64,000 bases of DNA from Micractinium sp. NFX-FRZ. Taxonomy: Eukaryota; Chlorophyta; Trebouxiophyceae; Chlorellales; Chlorellaceae. Position 1 is the stretch's first letter. Each line of letters starts with the position of its first letter. Positions 1 through 10,274 of the stretch are shown one piece after another. A program made the position numbers and the translations under genes. The stretch spans positions 1-64,000 of the forward strand of contig JAPTJF010000219.1 in assembly GCA_029339195.1 (NCBI GenBank). Reading direction: 5' to 3'. The notes under the pieces are model-generated. The model saw nothing but the letters and a program-made list of their open reading frames with translations, made no database searches and had not been told where the DNA came from.

Positions 1-2695
1 ACGTAGTCTGTCACGCTGCCACGCAGCACGCGCTCGGTGCGCGCCCGTGCGTGCGGCGCAATGGCCAGCATCGCCGCCTGAAGCGCCTGCGCCCTCTCCA
101 CAGTCCCAGAGAAGCTCCTGCCATTTGCACGCAGCTGGGTGTGCGGGGCACGGTGGGAGCGGCTGCGCACCGATACATCAGGCAATCCGCAGCCGTGGAC
201 CTTCCCCAACGGCCCCCACCTGCCCCCACGCCCCCCGCCTATAAAACGAGCACTCACCCGCCATCGACGTGTCACCAGTCGCGCGGGCAAAGGCGGCAGC
301 TCCTGGCACGGCAGAGGGCGGAGTGCGCTGGCGTGCGAGGCCTGCACAGGAGGAGTAGGTTAAAGGTTGTAAGGTGGCAGGCAGAAGGCGGAGTTTGGAA
401 GGCTGGTGGAGCCAGGAAGGGCGGCGACAGCAAGGCAGGGCCTCCCCGATAACAGCTAGAGCGGCAGCTCCCTTTGCAGGGAACATAACACAGAATGTGT
501 GTGAAACAGGGCCAGTACGGCACCTGAGGACAAGGTTCTTTTACCAGGCATTCATCCTACCCAATGGAACCGACAGCGGCGCCAATGTGGCTAGGCTGCT
601 CTCCCCACGCACCTTCTGACTCCTTCACCAGGGCACGTACCCTGTCCACAGTGTCGTTCTTGCAGCCCTCTGCAATTTTGATGGAAAGCCGGCAGTTGCG
701 TGAGGGTCCCGCTAAATCAGGGCGTGCACACAGGCGCCCGTGTCACTTGACTTCCGTAAGCTGGTTTCATGGCTCTGGGTTCTCAGCCCAACAAATGGCT
801 TCCCGTGCTCAATACTCCCCACCCACCCACCCACCCGGAAGATCACTTACGGAGGGTGGAGACCACTGACTTAGCAGCGTTATTCCGCACACAGCCTTGA
901 TGGCGACTCTCCGCTGTTTGGCAGCTTGGGCACCTGGTGCACCTGTGAGCTGTGCCACGCAGCAGGCTTGCCAAAACACCGTTGACCCCACGGGCCGCGT
1001 CAAAAAGCCATACTGCTGCATCTCGCTGGCCTTGCTTCTGCCGGGCCTCCCCACGGAGCACAGTGCGCCAGGCACCTAATGTGAGTGAGGGAGTGCAGGG
1101 GGGGGCCCGATTAGCAGAACACGAGTGAGAGGCATATGGCAGTCGCATCGAATCAAGACATGCTTGACGTCTCGGTTCGGGGATGGCAGTGCCCAAAGGG
1201 CACATGGCGCTGGTGATAGTGACAAGGGCACGCTGCGGCAGCAACGATCAAAGAATAGCACCCATCCCCCAGCGCCGGCCCAGACACTGCGCCCCTCACC
1301 CATCTCGCATTCCTCCACCTCCTCCTTCTCCTCCTCCTCCTCCTCCACCTCCTGCTCGCTGGCGGCCTCCTCGCTCTCGTGCCGCCCCTCCGCCACTCCG
1401 CCACCGCCGGCACCTGCATAATGGGAGGGCAGGCAGGCAGGGGCCAGGGCCAGGCAAGCGTAAGCAGCACCCACACTCGTTCAGTGCAAGGTTGGAAGTT
1501 GGGAGGTTGCAGGTGTGAGTGCCAGCGGGGGGCAGTCCCTACAAGAGGTGGCGCGGAGTGGGGCAGTGCTTTACTTTACGGATGAGCATGTCAGCCAGGG
1601 CGGCGATGAGATGAGCATGATGCCAGTAATATCGCATGTAACCGCTAGGGCAGCCACCCGGGAAAGGGAGGCAGTCCTGCTCTCGGTGCACCCCTCAACA
1701 GCAGCCTCCCGCTCCGCCCTCCCCACCTAAGGCAGCGCATGCGATGTGTCACCTGACCCACCTGGGTTGGCGTATAGCATGCGGGTAACTGGCGGGCGGT
1801 CAACAGCCACGATCATCACGTTGTCGAACCCAGCCTGTTGCAGGGCCTGCCCCAGGCATTCTTCCGTCTGGGGCGCCCTACCACTGGGACAGTGGACGCG
1901 CGCCTGCACCGCTGGCGGCGGCGGCGCGCCTGCGTCGCCCCAGAGCTGCCCCCCCTGCTGCTCCTGCCCGTCCAACGCGTGCTGAGCCAGCTCCTCAATG
2001 CTGCCGAGCACGACCCACGGCGAAAGGACGAGGCCACGCTGCTCCACTTGCAGCAGCAGCAGCCGGCAGCCATCCAGCAGCGGGCGGCCGGACGCCGATG
2101 CATTGCGAAGCTGTCCTGGCAGCTCCTGCAATTGTTTCGCAAAGTTGTACTGCACGTTGACGAGGAGGGTGCCACTGGCTGTGTGCTCGTAGCACGCCGC
2201 GCTGTACCCGGTCAGGGCAAACGGCGCAGCAAAACACCGGAAGCCCAGCTGCTCCAGCCGGTCGCGAGCGACTGTCTGGTCTGCAAGTGCAGATGAAAGG
2301 GCTGGTGACATGTCACGGCGGCAGCAGCCCGGCTGACAGTGTCAGCCTGACACTGGCGCTGCCGCCGCTGCAAGTAATGCAAATGGCCAATCCAAGGGGC
2401 CCTGACAGGCTCAGAGAGTGGCACATGACCTGCACGCAAGGCACACACGCACACAGGGCAGGACTCACCGTTCACGTCCACCAAAACCACTGCCGCGCAA
2501 CGGGCGCAGTACTGGTCCGCCTCCCCAACGTATTTAGCCCCCTGCAAACACATCACGTGCAATACACTGCGTCAGCTTGTGTGCGGGGGCCAAGGATCAA
2601 TCAGCTCAAGTGCAAGGTTGAACAGCGAGCAACGCCTGCCCCGGCGCACTACAAACCCTCCCAAATCCCACCTGGCAACCTTTGCATTTGGGCAT
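1..2695 (-). CDS. unknown protein with N-terminal CxxC pairs, 5' part; continues past the left edge
   Basis: I do not recognise this gene. Three 5' exons are clear on the minus strand: 2672-2695, 2469-2541 and 2280 down to about 1762, with GT donors, AG acceptors and matching phases. The protein begins MPKCKGCQ and soon has YCARC, so two CxxC pairs about 15 residues apart suggest a small zinc ribbon. Then comes a roughly 180-residue domain ending near MLYANP. Likely further exons in phase are 1580-1681 (hydrophobic, ends LADMLI), 1300-1413 (acidic, Glu run), about 880-1030 (contains RCTRCPSCQ) and 641-669. A coding-like stretch at 1-150 (contains TERVLRG) suggests the gene runs off the window. 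If the third exon is not spliced it reads to a stop at 1727. The start is the first ATG of the spliced frame. Exons beyond the third are uncertain. Confidence 0.5.
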
Positions 2696-3198
2696 GGCCG
2701 CCTGCTGCCGCTGCGGAGGCTGGGGCCGCCACCTGCAATTCATACACATTCAGTATGGTGATGGGCGCTGGGGGACACCGCACGCGCTTGCTCCACGCAA
2801 CCTGCGGCCGCCGTCCACCTGCCGCCGCCTGCCGCCGCCCGCCCGGCTGCTCAACTGCCTGCCCGCCTGCCGGCCTTGTGGCACTGGCGTTGATCACAGC
2901 GCCTCCCCCGTCCCCAATGCTGTCACCCGATCCACAGCAGGAGGCACACGCCCCTTGCCTATGGCGCCCAAGGACTGCGTCCCGGCTGCCGCCTTTTCTT
3001 GCCAGCCCAGGACCGAATTTGCAGCCCAGGACCGAAAAAGGGGCTGCATACAGTCGGACGCCCGGCACAAGAGGGGGCAGCAGGGTCGCCTCATGCAGGG
3101 AAACGCAACAGGGGCTATGAACACCCCACACTCTCTCTCTCCGACCTGTCCTCTGCCTTTGCACACTCGACGACAGATTTTTGATTCTTGACGCCAGC
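2696..3198. promoter_or_regulatory. divergent intergenic region between two unknown genes
   Basis: About 500 bp separate the minus-strand start at 2695 from the plus-strand start at 3199, so both promoters must lie here. I see no TATA box or other recognisable element. A pyrimidine-rich stretch (CTCTCTCTCT, about 3130) lies just upstream of the plus-strand start. Confidence 0.35.
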
Positions 3199-4675
3199 AT
3201 GCTTGTGCTTGAGAACATGACGCCCGAGCAGCTCCGCGCCTTCGCTAATGAGCGCGCTGCCGAGATTTTCGCGCTCCTGCGCCTAAAACGTGGTGGCCGG
3301 CGGAGATCACCCCGCGGAAGCGCGTTTTGCAGCGGATCGCGCTGCATCGTGACAGTCTCGCCTCGTGTGGACCTGAAATGTGCAGCGTGCTCTTGGCTCG
3401 AGGGCGAAGCACGTGAGCTTCAGGAGGGTGTAGTGTCAAAGGAGGAGGGAAGCTCCGCTATGAAAGTGCCGCCGCCGCCGCTCCCGCCCCGTGGCCTCTG
3501 CCCCACGTCCAACGCCCCCAGCGCCCACCTTCCTGTGACTCAAATCCCTGCTGCAGGCGCCATGTCTGGCCAGCAGCACACCTATGCACTCATGCTGGCG
3601 CAGGCCCTGGAGCAGTGCCCGTGGGAGCGACAGTTTCCCAACCTGACGCTGCTGATGATGGACATTGAGGTGCCCCCCGCCGGCAGCAACCGTCCAGTTG
3701 ACATCAAGGTACGCGGCGTGTGGCGGTCCCTGCATCGTGCAACTTAGCTGAGCTACGTGCAGTGATCGGCGCCCACTGCTCCGTCTCCCCTGGCGGCTGA
3801 TCTTCCAGCCAAAGGCGGGGCTGCATGGCCCCCAGTCTGGGTGCGCCTGCGCCTGCCAGCTCTCGTGCTCACCATCCTCCGCCGCCTTGCACCACCTGCC
3901 CCCCTCCGACAGGTCACCGCCTGGCGTGCAGATGGCGCGGTGTTTGTGCAGATGATTGAGGTGGACGAGCACGCCCACGCCGGCGTCCCGCCAGAGTACC
4001 AGTCCGCGCGTGATGCCCAGGTAGGGTGGGTCGAGGACGGGTCACCTGTTGGGCCTCAGCGCCGGCCTGCTGCTGCCGCTGCCGCCGCACCAGCGCTGCC
4101 GCCTGGGTCTCGGCGCCCACCTGCTGCTGCCCGCCAGCGCTGCCTCAGCGCCCGCGTGCTGCTGTGGGGCTCAGCTGCCTGAGTTGCCGACTGATCCAGC
4201 CGGGCCTGCAGCGCCGTGCGGGAAGCTTTCTGATGCGACCTATTTGTTGACTGCCGCCCCGCAGATGCACCTGGCAGAGGTGCGGCCCGGCAAGGAGACG
4301 TTCATCAGCATCCTGCACATCGCCACCGACGGCCCCACCGGCGAAGCCATGGTGCGCCGCACGCTGGACGGCGTGGGGTACACCCTGGCCAGCGTGCGCG
4401 CCTTTGCCGCTGGCAGGGACCCGGCGGCGGTGGTGTCCCGACTGCCCGGGCTCCTTGCCACCCGTGTCGTGCCCAGCGCCAGCCACCACCTTCGGGATGC
4501 CGCTGCTGTGCAGTACGCTGCCCAGGTTGTGTTCATGCACTACCCTGTGGAGGGGACAGCGGCTGGTCACATCAGCATGGCCGCGGGGCAGGGGCAGCTG
4601 TCGACTGTGGAACAGGCGAGCTCCCTCCCGCCAGGTTCCCTGGCCTGGCAGGTGGTCACTGCCCGTGAGGGCTAG
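3199..4675 (+). CDS. hypothetical protein, 253 aa
   Basis: Four exons, 3199-3289, 3557-3708, 3913-4020 and 4265-4675, sum to 762 bp and read in one frame to TAG. Each junction has a GT donor and AG acceptor. The protein starts MLVLENMTPEQLRAF, so a short helical segment leads, followed by an alpha/beta-like body (LLMMDIEVPP, VFVQMIEVDE, FISILHIATDG) and a C-terminal part rich in Ala and Val. There is no signal peptide, transmembrane span or motif I know. The mix of beta-like strands and helices suggests a compact soluble domain, but this is inference. It is divergent from the zinc-ribbon-like gene. I chose the ATG at 3199 because it begins the continuous frame with no better start upstream. 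Confidence 0.7.
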
Positions 4676-5623
4676 TCTGGGCCTTTCATTCGCTTGCTAT
4701 GCATGTTGCACCTCGCCCCCATTCATGACCAATACCCACCCTTGCCCGCTGCCTTGCCACCCCTCCTTACACAGCACCCACCGGACTCTCCGCCCCAGCC
4801 AACAATGCTGCAACAGTTTGTAGTGTGCTCGCCTGCATTTTCCCACTCACCCTTTTGCTCGACTTTGTGCCTGCCCACCCGGCTGGCGCCGCCGCACTCG
4901 CCCCGCTCACGCAACGTAAGCCCCTTGATACAAGCCCCTACACAAGTCTTCTTCTTCTTTACTACCGCCACCCTTGCTCTAGCAGCCCCTGCGCCCCGCC
5001 GCTGCCCTCAGCATACCTTCTCAGCCCGCCGTCTGTCACCCTCTCAGCTTGATATCAGCACTTGGGCCGTGCTATTTCCACACACCCCTGATGCCGGCTG
5101 TGCCCCGACTTATGCCCGCACGGCTCCCGCCCGTCCCTGCCCACCCTTGCCTCAGCCTCCCCTCGCATTGGCATCGCCCCTCTCACCCTGCCCCGCCGCT
5201 CGTGCCAACCCCTGCGCCCTTCATTTTACCTCCCCAGTCCAACTACTCTTTGCCGCTGTGAAAATGCTGAATGGGAAAATGCTGAATGGGAAGTTTGAGG
5301 GCGGCGCCGTCGGGCGGCGCCGAGCGCTGGCGCCGACCGCCCAGCGGCGGCGCCGGGCTGGTGCTGCCAGCTCAGCCAAGGAGCCTGCCGCCACCCTTGA
5401 AGTTGCCCAGCTCCCTGATGCGCATGGGGCGGTCCGTCTTGGCCACGTGGTTGGCCCTGTAGCCGTTCTTGTCCTGCCGCGCCAGCAGGGCGGCCGCGCC
5501 GCCGTCACCCCCCTCAAATCAGTTAGTGCTGCCGCCCTAGCCCAATTCGAGCTGTGCCGGCGATGCAGCCGCAACTTTCACGCGCCTCTGAGGCTGTGCC
5601 AAGACTTCGTTGACTAGCGGCCC
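4676..5623. other. intergenic, pyrimidine-rich 3' flank and promoter of the FAM161-like gene
   Basis: The first 550 bases are C/T-rich and look like a 3' untranslated region plus spacer; long open frames here are products of composition. A tandem 14-base repeat (AATGGGAAAATGCT) occurs at about 5264-5290. From 5372 to 5510 the minus strand looks coding (separate entry). Confidence 0.4.
5372..5510 (-). pseudogene. short coding-like fragment of unknown origin
   Basis: The minus strand from about 5510 to the TGA at 5372-5374 reads with balanced codon use unlike the surrounding low-complexity DNA, including LARQDKNGYRANH and RPMRIRELGNF. I could not find a start codon or an upstream exon with clear splice sites. 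It may be a 3' relic of a gene or retrocopy, or a short unannotated terminal exon. Chance is possible; it sits in a promoter region. Confidence 0.25.
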
Positions 5624-8600
5624 ATGGCCTCGGCAGCTGCGCTTATCGCACAGCGCTTCGGAGGCTCTCTCGTGGCGCGCCTAGCCGCCGAGAAGGTGGG
5701 TTGTACTGCGCTCCTGGGCTGCTGGGAAGGGAGGGCCACTTTGGACCGACCGGCACCACTGCCGCCGCCACCGCTCCTCACGACTGTGCTGCCCTTCACA
5801 TGCAGGCGCTGCTCAGCCGGCAGGCGAGCGCCGAGCAGAGTGCTGCCAGTGACGATGCGCACGCTGAAGGTGCGCATGCTGAGGCCTCGCATGCCTCGTC
5901 CTGCCATAGCGGGACCACCGACCAGCAGAAGCAGTTGTGCTCAGCGGGAGACGACGAGGCCCTGCTGCTGACAGACCTGTTGAACACGGCCCCGCCAGCT
6001 GGCGGCCAGCACCCACTTGGGCGCTGGTCTCTGCGACAGAACCCCTTGCTGGAGGCCGCAGAGGCGGCGCCGGAGCGCAGCAGCAGCAGCTTGAGCAGCA
6101 GCTTGGGCAGCGAGCCCAGCCGCGAGGCCCTGCTTGCCGGTGTGCCCGCTGCGCCAGATGAGGAGCTGTCGGCGAGCACGGCTGCCTCTGAAGCAGAGCC
6201 CTCTGAGCTGCATGGTCAAAGCCAATCTGCGTTAGACGCTGCCGATGAGGACACGGTTCTCACAGGCAGCCCAGTGGTGTGCGGCCAGCGGAGCGGCGGC
6301 AGCCCGGGGCCCAGCACCCTGGCGGCGCCGACGGCAGCACCACAAGCGCCAGCAGCAGCGGCGGCAGCTGCAGCACTGGAGACAGCCAGACCAGTGGTGC
6401 ACCGGTACACCGGTGCACCAGTGGTCCCACTTCTGGAGCAGCTGCGCATTGAAGACCTGAGAGACGCGCCAGCAGGTCCCTTGGCACATGCTGCTGAGAG
6501 TGTAGGCAACCACCCACAGCCTGCAGCGCCAGCACCTCGAGTGGCAGCCACGGCAGCACCCACGTCGCAGCCACACGCCCTGCCGCTGCCCGCGAGCGGC
6601 CCCAAGCAGGCAGTCCGGCAGCGCCAGTGGAGCTTTGCCGACATCCCTCAGGGCACCGCCAGCATCCCCAGCAAGGGAAGCAGCGGCAGCGGCCAAGGCA
6701 GCAGCTGCACCGCCAAGCGGCCATCCGCTATGGGCGCCGCCATCAGAAGCCCGCGCCCTGCGTTCTACACCCGTGCCGCCTCGCCGCCGCCCCGGCCGCT
6801 CAGCGCAGCGACAGCAGCACCCAAGTCGGCTGCGTGTGGTGATGCAATGGCAGGCACTGCTGCACAGCGCAGGCGGCAGCGGCTAGAGGCGCTGGCGCAG
6901 CCCAAGCATGCCGCTCCACGCCGGCAGCTGCAGCATCAGCAGCAGCAGCAGCGGGGTAGATGGGGAGAGGCAGCTGATGACAGTTCGGCTGCTGCACAGC
7001 AGCACGGCGGCACTACTCACATACCAGCAGTGTCCCCAAAAGCTGAGGCCCTTGTCTCAAAGAGCATACCAGCTCCCGCAGCAGCAGGCGACCTCATCGC
7101 CGCCCGGCGCCCGCAGCACGCCGGAGCACAGCGCCTGCCAGCGCAGCAAGGGCCGCAACAGGGGCGCCAGCCAGGCACGACAAGCGCCGGCAGGCGGTGG
7201 CCGCAGGGCCTGGGCAAGCAGCCGGATGCAGCTGAACTGCAGCGGGCCACGGGGGCCTACAGTGAGGAGCGCTTCCAGCGCCACCTGGGCCAGCTGTCTG
7301 CCATGCTGGCGCAGCGTCAGCAGGAGCGGCAGCGGGCCGCCGACGCTGCATCTGCAGGTGCGAACGGTGAACTGCCCAGCGCTGTGCTCGTGTCAAGCAT
7401 TTACAAGCCCTTCCAGCGTTCCACACTGGCTGGATTGTCTCCACCACTGCAGAGCACTCACCTGCAGTGTCTCGTTTGTGCACCCACCGCACATGCAGGG
7501 GTGGAGGAGCTGGTGTGCCAGGTGCGCCAGCTGGGGGCCGCAGCTCCGCACCAAGGTGGCGCTGGGACGGCTGACATGCATGCTGCCATGTCAGCAGTGC
7601 TGGACGCGGCCCCTTGGGAGCGCGATCAGAAGCACCAGACGGTCAGAGAGGAGCAGCTTCCTTGTGTGCACGGCAGCCGTGCCCAGCTGCAGAAACCAGA
7701 TGTGCAGCTGGAGTTACCAGGGGAGCAGGAGGCAGATGCAGGCTCAGAGTCAGAGAATGAGCCGTGCGCGCTAGCACAGAGCCCCACTGAGCGGCTGTTG
7801 CACTGCCGGCAGCGCCTGCTGCACCGCCCGCAGACGGCGGCGCCGCTGGGCGCAGGCTCGCCGCCCAGGCAGCCGCGGCGCCCCACCACGGGCAGCCCCT
7901 GCCGGGTGAAGACGCTGATGCAGGTGAAGCGGGACACTGGTTGCCGTTGAAAAAATGCGACCAAAGCTGAACACGCACTTGTACGGCAGCGGTGTGCCGG
8001 GGCACGTGAACTGCAAACCCCTATTCACTTGACCGGCTGCATTCTCGCCCTGTCTGGCTCTCAAGCTGTTGTTCCTCTGGCTGCCTGCGCAGGTGAAGGG
8101 GGAGCAGGACTGGGCGATACGCCAGCTCAGCATGCAGCCGCAGCCCTTCAGGGCCTCCCCCCTGCCGCTGTCCACCATGGAGCCCCGCTATGAACGGCAG
8201 GCGGTCCAGCAGGAGAGCCGGCGCCAGGTGGCGCTTGAGCAGCGCCGGCAGCAGCTGCTGGAGCAGCAGCGACCGTTTGGGTTTGAGGAGCGGGAAGAGG
8301 AGCGGCGGCAGCGGCGGCAGCTGGTGCATGGCAGCGGGCCGGTGTTGGATGGCGCATCTGCGGTGCGCCCGCACACGCCCCCAGTCTTCCATGCACAGCC
8401 CGTCCCTGTCTCCACCACAGAGGTCGGTTGGTGCAAACAGCACTTCTGCACAACCATGCAAAGCTGGTTATTTTCATGCAGTCGGTTAGATGCCACAGCA
8501 CGTGCTGTGCTGCATGCCGGGCAGGCACGGCATCTGACGGGCACACATGTGCGTACTCACCCGTCTTCGCTCCACCCCCGCCAGGCCCGGCCATGATTCG

Positions 8601-10007
8601 GCTTTGGCCCTTCCCACATTTGTGTTGCCAAGCTATGTCTGAGGGCTTGGCTGTGCTCCCCTGCAGGCCCGCTACGCGCTGCTGGTGGCTGAGATGCAGC
8701 TGCAGAACCGCAGCGTGCGGGGCAGGGGGGTGGCCTCCCCTCCCAGGCGCCCCTCCACGGCAGCCCCGCCCCTTGCGCTGCTCTCCAACCAGCGGCAGCG
8801 CCTGGCCACTGCGCCCTCGCTATCCGAGCGGCACACTGGCACAGCAGTAACAGCTGGGGCATCTCGCTTTGGGACTGCGAGGGGCAGCACTGGCGCCAGC
8901 AGTGCGTCAGCATCTGCTTGGAGCCTAGCAGCCGCCGCTGCAGCTGTCACGGCAGCCGCGGGTCCCGACTGCGCAAGCACGGATGCAGAGGCAGCAGGTG
9001 GCACCGCTGGCTCACTGTCGAGCGCAGCTGGCATGCAACAAGGAGAGGCAGGGGAGCAGGGGCAACCTGTGGCGCAGCTGCCTGGTGCAGCCAGCGCAGG
9101 CAGCCACTGCAGGCAGCCAGAGGCAGAGCACTGTGCCTTGCAGGGGCAGGCGGCAGAGTGCTCTGAGCCGCAGGCAGGCACGTCAGCCGGCAGGCGCAGC
9201 ACAGACACGCCGCTGCCGCTGCTGCAGGCGCCTGTGCCGCCAGCCGGGGACGTGCCAACCTCAGGCTGCATTGGCGCTATGCCAGCGGGCGCGGCATGCC
9301 TCCCTGGCGTGCCCCACCATGGCCTGGGTGAACGGGCCAGCTGGGAGGACTCAGTGGACCTGGGAGGCGAAGAGGCACCGCTGCCACAGCGCGTCCACCA
9401 GCTGCCCCCTCTGGCAGCACAGGACGCGCTGTGCGCAGCTCAGAGCGGCCCGGTTGCCCAACGTATGGGCTCCCGAGGCACCTCAGCAGACGAGGCAGCA
9501 GCACCAGCGGCAGCGGCAGCAGTTGTGGGGATGCGTAGCCTATGCAGCAGCAGGGGCAGCGCCAGCAGCAGCCCCAAGGCTGGGCTGTTGCAGAGCGTGG
9601 CCGACGGCAGGGAGAAGTTGCCAGGAGGCAGGCAGGAGGCCAGCATGGGCGCTGCTGACGCCGGCATTGCTGTGCCTGTGTGCATCCTGCCGGCGTGCCG
9701 TGCTGCCATGGCTGCCGGAGCTGTGGAGCTCCTGGCAGCAAGAGACAGCCACGCTGCTGCTGATGCCGCTGCTGGTAGCTCTGACTTTGAGGACGGCGTC
9801 TGGGTGCAGCAGGCACAGCAGCAGGCACAGAAGGGGCAGCGAGTGGGTGCACGAGGGGAGCCACCCAGAGCGGAGCGGCGTGACACGCCACCTCAGCACA
9901 TTGCCGCCAGGCACCGCCAGGTGGAGGCGGTGGCTCGCCGGGAGGTGCAGCAGCTGCTGGCCAAGCGCGGCAGCAGCATCCTCAGCCTGGTGCAGGGCTC
10001 GGGCTGA
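5624..10007 (+). CDS. large low-complexity protein with a FAM161 (UPF0564)-like segment, 1286 aa
   Basis: Four exons, 5624-5695, 5806-7923, 8093-8422 and 8667-10007, total 3861 bp in one frame. Most of the protein is Ala/Gln/Ser/Gly-rich and probably disordered. One stretch in exon 3 (about residues 748-810) stands out: PFRASPLPLSTMEPRYE, then basic/Gln heptad-like helix, then RPFGFEEREEERRQRR. This is the pattern of the FAM161/UPF0564 family (a 'PFxAxPxP' box, helix, then 'PFxFxxREEE'), which in animals is a ciliary basal-body and microtubule protein. A second basic coil lies at the end of exon 2 (YSEERFQRHLGQL). The last 40 residues are again helical. Assignment rests on pattern memory, so a coincidence with a Gln/Arg-rich coil is possible. 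It is convergent with SbcCD, leaving 267 bp. Confidence 0.6.
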
Positions 10008-10148
10008 GGGGGACATGTGTTGTGGTGTGCCTCTCCAGCTGATCCCCCTCCCATGCTATGCGCTGTGCCTCCGATCCACCCTTTGTTATTCTGTTGGCAT
10101 TTGTTTCTTAGACATGTGAAGACTGGGAAAGACGCAGTCGGAAAGAGA

Positions 10149-10153
10149 TTACA
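10149..10153 (-). terminator. candidate poly(A) signal TGTAA for the SbcCD gene
   Basis: TGTAA on the minus strand, about 120 bp past the stop at 10275. TGTAA is the usual green-algal poly(A) signal; a five-base match alone is weak. Confidence 0.35.
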
Positions 10154-10193
10154 GTGGGACAGTGCCAGTATCGAGTCGCGTTGCTGCTGCCAG

Positions 10194-10229
<36 letters not shown>

Positions 10230-10230
10230 C
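10194..10230. repeat. (GCAG)n microsatellite, about 9 units
   Basis: A run of GCAG tetranucleotides in the shared 3' space between the FAM161-like gene and SbcCD. Confidence 0.95.
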
Positions 10231-10274
10231 TGCTGCGCCACACGAGCTGCTGCCCCCTCAGCTACTATGCCCCC

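Noticed and set aside
4694..5617. 307-residue open frame on the plus strand
   Set aside because: Pro/Leu/Thr-rich composition of pyrimidine-rich DNA, no conserved-looking part, and it spans the expected 3' untranslated region.
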